From Fragaria x ananassa (taxonomy: Eukaryota; Streptophyta; Magnoliopsida; Rosales; Rosaceae), in NCBI GenBank assembly GCA_034370585.1, contig CP139771.1:26126501-26190500 (forward strand): 64,000 bases of DNA, given 5' to 3'. Below the pieces are notes generated by a model. It did no database searches, had not been told where the DNA came from, and saw only the letters and a list, made by a program, of their open reading frames with translations. Of the stretch, positions 57,442-64,000 are shown piece by piece (position 1 is the first letter of the stretch; the number at the start of each line of letters is the position of its first letter). The position numbers and the translations under genes were made by a program.

Positions 57442-58483
57442 AATAACCTCACATTCTCAATCCCACCATCAAAGTCTCAAGATACGATAAGTAACATCTA
57501 TTTTATTCATATTAAGCACTCTTTATTATAAGTTCACGAAAATTATAAAGAATTCTAATTCATGGGCCTAAATTTTTATTTTTTATTTTTTAAAGAAGAA
57601 GTTTCATCGAAGAAAAGATAATGTGGCAAAAGTTTCCTCTTCTCTGTTTTTTCACAAAACTCTTGAGCTTGTTTGAAAATTTTTGGACTACAGAACTTTG
57701 CTTATCATGTCACAAATTCGTAAACAGGAGCAGTTGTGAAAGACTGAAAGGGGTTCAAAGTTGAAACTTGAAACACAAAGCACGGATGCCAATTTGAGTA
57801 AGATTCTTTCGACTAGAAGGATAAAGCTAACTGACTCGAATGCAGATGATGCAGAACAACTCCACCGACTCCAATGTGTTCTCTCTTTGGTCTATCAAAT
57901 GATTCAAATCAAAAACTAGCTTTACCCCACAAACTAATCATCAGAAAAGCATATCACTGCGAGAATTGGGTACTATTCACTATGTTTGAAGTTAGATCTG
58001 GATTTTGGAGAGATCCAAAGCTACTCATGATAATTAAGATTCCTACAAGGTAGGAACTGAATTTTACTAAGCACAAAGAGAATGGGAAAAGGTTGGTAAA
58101 CCGTTTACCACAATTTAGGCTCAAATTGTTCACAACAAAATGGCGTGCATCTTAGATATGTTATTCAAAACTAGATGGCATTGCATGTTGCATTCATCTA
58201 ATGACATGATGTCACAGTAAGATCATTACCTCCACCACCACCACCACCACCGCACCCGCCTCCACCGCACTACGGCAGTGGGATTGAGTGGAAGTATAGT
58301 TTAGTATGGTATTGCTGCCTGTTTTAGTGTATGCAGCTACGTGTCTTGGATTTGAAGAAATAAGCGTGCTAATACCCACCAAATAAGTACCCCCAATTAA
58401 TTAAGCTACTTACTAGCTAAGCTCATCGTCTTCGATCACCATCAAAATGCCTAACCCAATCCATCAGTATCTTGTCCTGCACA
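57442..58483. other. Subtilase upstream region
   Basis: Intergenic/promoter DNA with a (CAC)n tract at about 58231-58250. No other gene seen. Confidence 0.45.
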
Positions 58484-58489
58484 TATAAA
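58484..58489 (+). promoter_or_regulatory. TATA box of the subtilase gene
   Basis: TATAAA about 70 bp upstream of ATG 58555, leaving a ~40-nt leader. This short distance argues against using the earlier ATG at 58513. Confidence 0.5.
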
Positions 58490-58554
58490 AGCACTCGATC
58501 ATTAGCTTACTGATGATCAATACTTCAAGCCTTCAGGTGTTTCATTCATTCAAA

Positions 58555-61500
58555 ATGAGCATGGAAGGCATCTCAATCTTCTTGGCATTTGCGACTCTCT
58601 TCCTTAGTAGTAGTAAAGCTAGTACCGATCAGACTAGCAACAGCAGCCGAGTTTATATTGTGTACATGGGATCTGCAGCTCCAAACTCTTTAACCAGCAC
58701 TACAGCTTCCTTGAGGACTGACCATGCTCGCCTCCTTAATCTTCTGACGAGACGGTAATTTATTCAATATCTATATATAGTACGTGCTAAGCTTTCTACG
58801 TACAACATGGAAGATCAAGTTAAAACAAGTCGATCATATATGATTGTCACAGGAAAGGAAATGCGTTGGTGCACGTTTACAGGCATGGCTTCTCAGGATT
58901 CGCGGCCCGGCTCTCAGAGGAGGAGGCACTTCTTATGGCTCAGAAACCTGGAGTTGTATCTGTCTTTCCTGATCACTTATTGAAGCTCCACACCACTCAT
59001 TCCTGGGATTTCCTCAAGTATCAGACCGAGTTAGAAATCAACTCATTTCCCAACAGCATCTCCGAGAATAACGACGCTGCTGGTGATGACACACCACCGG
59101 ACTCTAAAGGATCTGACACCATAATTGGTATTATAGACACAGGTACAGCTTTCTGTTATGTTCTTCAGATTCATAGGGTTAACTAAGCCTCGCCTGACTG
59201 CAAAATGTGTGCAATGATGATATCATAGGTATTTGGCCGGAATCGGAGAGTTTTAATGATAAGGGTATGGATCCGATTCCGTCAAGGTGGAAGGGAACGT
59301 GCATGAAAGGACCTGATTTTACTTCATCCAGCTGTAATAGGTAAAGCCCCTGCAAGAATAATACTTTCTTTCTTTTTGGGTCAAGAGCAGGAATAATACT
59401 AGTGCTCAACAAAACCAAGTTGAGAAGACGATCTAATTTCATGTATAGTTAAGTAATAATTCTCAGTTTGACAGAAGATCTGAATTTGGTGTTTGGGTAA
59501 ATTATCAGGAAGCTGATAGGAGCAAGATTTTACAACTCCGACGAGCTGATCGCAGACAACGACTCACCAAGGGATTTAGTTGGGCATGGAACACATGTTG
59601 CAGGCACAGCTGCAGGGAGTGTCGTACCGGGTGCATCCTACTACGGCCTAGCTGCTGGGACAGCCAAGGGAGGCTCCCCAGGTTCAAGGATCGCCATGTA
59701 CAAAGTATGCACAGCACAGGGTTGCTCTGCATCGGCGATATTAGCAGCATTCGATGATGCTATTAGTGATGGGGTGGATGTTCTATCTCTGTCCCTTGGT
59801 TCGACAAGTTATCAGCCAGATTTGAGCAGCGACCCCATTGCAATGGGAGCTTTCCATGCAGTCGAGCGGGGGATCATAGTCGTGTCCTCGGCAGGGAATG
59901 ATGGACCAAACCGTGAAACAGTTGCGAACTTTGCACCTTGGCTATTGACTGTTGCTGCTTCCACCATTGATCGGATTTTCCAGTCTAATGTGATCTTGGG
60001 GGCAAACAAAGTGATCCAGGTGATTCACATTGCATCAATTTTCAAATTTAAGTTTTTCTATAAATGATATATGATGGATAAGACCTCGACTGAATTAATC
60101 TCAGGGAGAAGGCATAAATTTTTCTAGTCTCCAGAAATCTCCTGTGCACCCACTGATATATGCACTTTCTGCTAAGACAGCAGACGCTGAGGAACCCGAA
60201 GCAAGGTATTTCATATGAATCTATCTTTGATTCTCTTATGACCTGCATATTCACGCACTGTACTTGAATGTTCAGAAACTGCGACGAAGGATCATTGGAG
60301 GAAAAACTGATCAAGGGAAAGATTGTTATCTGTGACACAGATGTTCCTTTCTATACTACTGAAAACCAAATTGCAACAGTGAAGAGTCTTGGCGGAATAG
60401 GTGTAGTTTTTACCCGGGATGATAATATTGGGATAATGGCAGACACATATGGAGCATTTCCAGCAACAGCCATCAGTTTAAAGGATGCCAAAGATATCTT
60501 CTCCTATATCAACTCAACCAGGTAAACAAACAAAAAAACCCAAATTCACCAGACCTTTGATACAATACCGACTGACAGAAGACATATTCAATATCTGTGA
60601 AGAAACCCAGTTGCAACGATCTTACCAACAGAGACTGTGACAAAGTAGAAACCAGCACCCACAGTTGCATATTTTTCATCCAGAGGCCCCTCAGCTGCGA
60701 CAAATAACATACTCAAGGCAAGCAAACTGTCCAAGCAGGCTTCTAAATTTTATGTGAATAAGTCACCAAAACTAGTAAACAATCATTTCTAATCTACCTC
60801 TACGCAGCCTGATATTGCAGCACCTGGTGTGGACATTCTTGCAGCTTGGATTGGCAATGACACAGCGGTTACTCTAGCCGGAAAAGAGGCCCCAAAATTC
60901 AATGTGCTCTCAGGGACTTCCATGGCATGCCCACATGTTTCCGGGATAGCAGCCTCTGTCAAAACTCAAAACCCCGCATGGAGTCCATCAGCCATCAGAT
61001 CGGCCATCATGACAACAGGTCAAGGACTAAAGATTTACTAACAAACAAAATGGTATTCCTAAATTTTACAGGCTCCTTTACCCTCCCAAAACTAATTGTC
61101 AAATCTATTTGCTGCAGCAACTCGAATAAACAATTTGAAAACCCAAATTACTACAGATTCAAGTTCAATAGCCACACCATACGACTATGGTGCAGGGCAA
61201 GTCACATCAACCGGACCACTACATCCAGGCCTGGTATATGAAACTGACACCATTGACTACTTGAACTATCTCTGCTATTATGGGTTTGACACTTCCAAAG
61301 TCAAAACCATTGCTAGAACTATTCCAATAGGTTTTGCTTGTCCCAAAGACTCCAAGGCTGATTACATATCCAACATCAACTACCCATCAATAGCAATCTC
61401 CAAATTCAACGGAAAAGAAAGCAGGAATATAAGCAGGAAGGTTACAAATGTTGCAGGAGATGGTGAAATGGTTTTCACAGCAAACGTGGATGCACCTAGA

Positions 61501-61677
61501 GGTCTAAGCGTCAAAGTGATTCCTGACAAACTAATTTTTTCTAAGGACAACCAGAAGCTCAGTTATCAAGTGGTTTTCTCTGCAACCACACCTGTTCCCA
61601 AGGAAGACATGTTTGGGTCTCTTACATGGAGCAATGGACAGTATAAAGTCCGAAGTCCATTTGTTGTAAGTATTTGA
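58555..61677 (+). pseudogene. SBT5.2-like subtilisin-type serine protease with in-frame nonsense codon
   Basis: Nine exons align to the subtilase family: 58555-58754, 58853-59142, 59229-59340, 59509-60019, 60105-60205, 60276-60521, 60603-60717, 60808-61018 and 61118-61677. They would encode ~780 residues plus one internal stop. Signal peptide, I9 prodomain (RVYIVYMGS; HGFSGFAARLSEEEA) and the catalytic parts are recognisable: Asp in GIIDTGIWPES, His in GHGTHVAGTAAG, Asn in SAGNDGPN and Ser in GTSMACPHVSG. In exon 7, TAG at 60646-60648 stands where the family usually has Tyr, so translation would end after ~501 residues, before the catalytic Ser. The intron after exon 7 appears to start with GC. 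All other frames and splice sites are intact, so the lesion looks recent; a null allele or sequencing error are alternatives. By recall it corresponds to At1g20160. Confidence 0.85.
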
Positions 61678-62322
61678 TAACTGAAAGGAGAGGAGTATTT
61701 TAGTAAGTAATGTCTATTATACACAAACTGAGCTAGTAATAACATAGGGTAGAGCTGTTTCTGAGGATGACACAAGATTAAACTGCCAGCAAAACAAGCT
61801 ACTTAAAGCATAGAGGCATTCCATTTCATAATCAAAGAATGACACCGTAAGAATAACTTCTGTGCTGGAAAATGATAGCTTAAAGAGAACTGATATATTT
61901 CAATAATTCAGTCCCTAACTTCCATAAGCAACCACTAGTTTCGTTACTATCAAGCTCAATACCAGTTTTCGCCAATCATATTGCAGAAGAGTACAAACTC
62001 TTCACCCAACTTAAGATGTACCGATTTAAAAGTCAGAACTAAGAAACTAGAGCACTCAAAAAGCCCTAAGGGGTGCAAGCAACTGAACAGAACAATAAAC
62101 AGAATCACATTTAATATAGCAAAAGAGAACTGAATAGCAACAGAATTTGTATATCACAAGGGCAAAGGGGTAACATGAAGCAAGGCAATTATTGCCTAAG
62201 AAGAAGCATATCCAACGAAAAGCAGTCCACTAAGCAAAGAAAAAGCAGTTCAGTAATACAGACCGCAGCATTCATAAACAGCAACAAACAAGAAAAACAA
62301 GTTTCTTCAATATTTATGACCT
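61678..62322. other. Intergenic between convergent subtilase and SKP1-like genes
   Basis: 3' UTRs of the two convergent genes and AT-rich DNA. No gene seen. Confidence 0.5.
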
Positions 62323-63159
62323 TCACTCAAAAGCCCATTGGTTCTCCCTGCGGACTTCCTCCTCTTCCTCTGGTGTAAAGTCATTCTTGATGTTGAATGT
62401 CTTGCGAATCTCCTCAGGCGTTTTCCCCTTGATCATGTCCGCCACCGTTTGGCAAGTAAGGTCGAGCAGGTTCTTGATGTTCAAATAATTCGCAGCCTAA
62501 AAACAAAAGAATTCGAAGATAGAGAACATATATAGATCATAATAACAACATTTCCACACCACATATTTCTACAAATTCCTCGAAAAATCAAACCACCAGT
62601 GCTCACAAATCACATACAGTCCTAGAATCCTTTATGAAATTCGCCGTATATCACACGAAATACACTGATCATGCTAAGCATATGGAGTACATACAAAACA
62701 ATTAAACGAACTAATTCATGAACCGAATGTCCTAAAACCTAAGAAATCCAATTTTCTATGATGAATTAACAAAATTCAAAGCCAATTTAAAAAGTAAACT
62801 AGATGATTAACAGCAGCGGGTAAAGTAAAATAAGAGAAGTAAGTAATACGGACCAGGATGAGATCGAAGAGGGTGGCCTGGTCGACCTTGACGAAGTCGG
62901 CGTCCCAGTTCTTGAGCTCTTCGTCGCCGGAGGAGGAGGAGCGGTCGTCGGACTTAGGGGCAGCGTCCACGTGCTTCTTGCAGTACTCGATGACCTTCGC
63001 GAGGATCTTGCTGGTGACGTTGGGGAGTGGGATCCCATTGTCGGCGCAATCGTCCTCGATCATGTGCTTGATCGTCTGCGACTCCAAAGCCACCGCCTCG
63101 TCCACCTCGAAAGACTCGCCGTCGGAGCTCTTCAGGGTTATCTTCCTTCCGGACGACAT
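62323..63159 (-). CDS. SKP1-like protein (ASK), SCF ubiquitin-ligase adaptor
   Basis: Two exons: 62854-63159 and 62323-62496, giving 159 residues, normal for SKP1. The N-terminal BTB/POZ-like fold binds cullin 1 (KITLKSSDGESFEVDEAVAL; MIEDDCADNGIPLPNVTSKI), followed by a Ser/Asp-rich loop. The C-terminal helices bind F-box proteins (NLLDLTCQTVADMIKGKTPE; DFTPEEEEEVRRENQWAFE). The C-terminal WAFE ending and intron position are as expected for ASK1/ASK2-type genes. It bridges CUL1-RBX1 to F-box proteins in hormone signalling and the cell cycle. The ATG at 63159 (MSSGRKI) is used; the upstream in-frame extension is not SKP1-like. Confidence 0.95.
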
Positions 63160-64000
63160 CGTTTCGATCGATTTGCTGTGTGGAGAGAACTGAAATGATT
63201 GAGAGAGATGGAATTGAAAGAGAGTTTTAATATTAAACGGCACAAACAAAATGAGCAAACACTGCCTTTTCATCTCAAATTACTAAATTGCACCTAGTAA
63301 TTTTTATTTACTTTTCATGCAGTTAAACCTTTTTCCCTCTTTTATTATGATCAAAATCTTTAATCTCAGCACTGCGTCTAGTGACATAATCTCCTCCTTA
63401 TTAGTAAGAGATTATGAGTTTATAAACTAGTTGTATCATTTGAGTTGTTAGTCCGATAACAAAAAGTAAAAACTTCTAATCTCTGTGTAAAAAAAAGAGC
63501 ACCTCTAGTCTTGAGATGAATTCGAGCTCAACCAACATTGATTCAAACATATTTGGATAAGGTCATCAAGAATCACAGCTTTCAAATAATTCTGAAGCTT
63601 CTTTAAACTAAATACCATCACTCAAGTTCTGAGATTTATACTCTAGAAAACATTTATGCAATTCACCAATGACACAAGTTCCTGATCCATAAATGTCATT
63701 TTGCATGAACATGATCACCACTAATATTCTAATAGCACGTACTTCGCACAGAGGAGGAAGAAATGCTCACACTACATTAGAGTTGCGCTTACATTATATA
63801 AAGCATCTAAACATAAGAAGCCAAGTTCAGAATGATGTGCCAGAAAAAGGTAAATGTGTTGATATCCTCAGATCAATTTGGTTCAGTGACTAGCACAAAA
63901 AATGAGTCTTCGATCACTCAGAGGAACCAGTTAGATCGAAGCATAAGAGCAGTCATTCTGGGTTTGCCATCCACAATATGCGTTGTGATACCAGGCTTTA
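63160..64000. other. SKP1-like promoter and window edge
   Basis: 5' flank of the SKP1-like gene. No further coding region or RNA gene can be supported up to the end of the window. Confidence 0.45.

Noticed and set aside
60522..60648. Use of the TAG at 60646 as a splice acceptor to avoid the nonsense codon in the subtilase
   Set aside because: Joining exon 6 to 60649 shifts the frame and destroys the conserved YFSSRGPS stretch.

Overview
This window is nuclear DNA from a flowering plant, a eudicot. The genes are intron-rich with GT-AG splicing (one GC-AG candidate), the intergenic DNA is AT-rich, and nearly every product belongs to a land-plant family: P-type and DYW-type PPR proteins, an alpha-expansin, a calcium-dependent protein kinase, an SBT5-type subtilase, an FD-like bZIP and an SKP1/ASK protein. 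The gene content and the style of the small transposons fit Rosaceae (strawberry/rose type). That family-level guess is an inference from memory, not a proof.

Layout. 0.6-8.4 kb: a mitochondrial-type PPR gene (-), a small unknown gene (-), a LYR-motif protein (+) and a prolyl 4-hydroxylase (+, 7 exons). 9.5-11.3 kb: a 1.0 kb Mutator-like MITE, a tRNA-Val(AAC) gene and a 0.47 kb hAT-like MITE. 11.4-22.8 kb: an intronless DYW PPR gene (+), a CPK29-like kinase (-, 8 exons) and a two-domain nucleoredoxin (-, 3 exons). 25.5-31.8 kb: an ATL-type RING-H2 protein (-), a secreted thioredoxin-fold protein (+), a Helitron-like element and an RGG-rich Alba protein (+). 32-39 kb: a TPR-gene relic, an EXPA11-like expansin (+), a long inverted-repeat element and a UPF0496/DUF677 protein (-). 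41-49.4 kb: a CAD/mannitol-dehydrogenase-type alcohol dehydrogenase (-) and a LARP1-type RNA-binding protein (+). 50-57.4 kb: transposon-rich DNA around an FD-like bZIP (+). 58.5-63.2 kb: an SBT5.2-like subtilase (+) interrupted by a nonsense codon, then an SKP1-like gene (-).

The genes do not form one pathway. They look like a conserved block of ancestral eudicot gene order. From memory of Arabidopsis locus names, the neighbours correspond in a nearly monotonic series to At1g20300, 20270, 20230, 20225, 20220, 20190, 20180, 20160 and 20140. Genes whose counterparts lie at At1g76010-76060, At4g35890-35900 and At5g42190-42200 are interleaved. This is the pattern expected if this genome kept the pre-duplication order and Arabidopsis fractionated it.

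I found no unknown multi-gene system. The most notable items are: the nonsense codon in the subtilase; an FD-like protein with an atypical C-terminus; a nucleoredoxin whose first active site lacks a cysteine; a G-quadruplex-prone RGG exon; a poly(A)-tailed retroelement whose tail was split by a MITE; a Helitron-like element with a doubled 5' end; and several MITEs with readable target-site duplications. Exon boundaries were placed by hand from reading frame, splice dinucleotides and family similarity. No transcript or database evidence was available.
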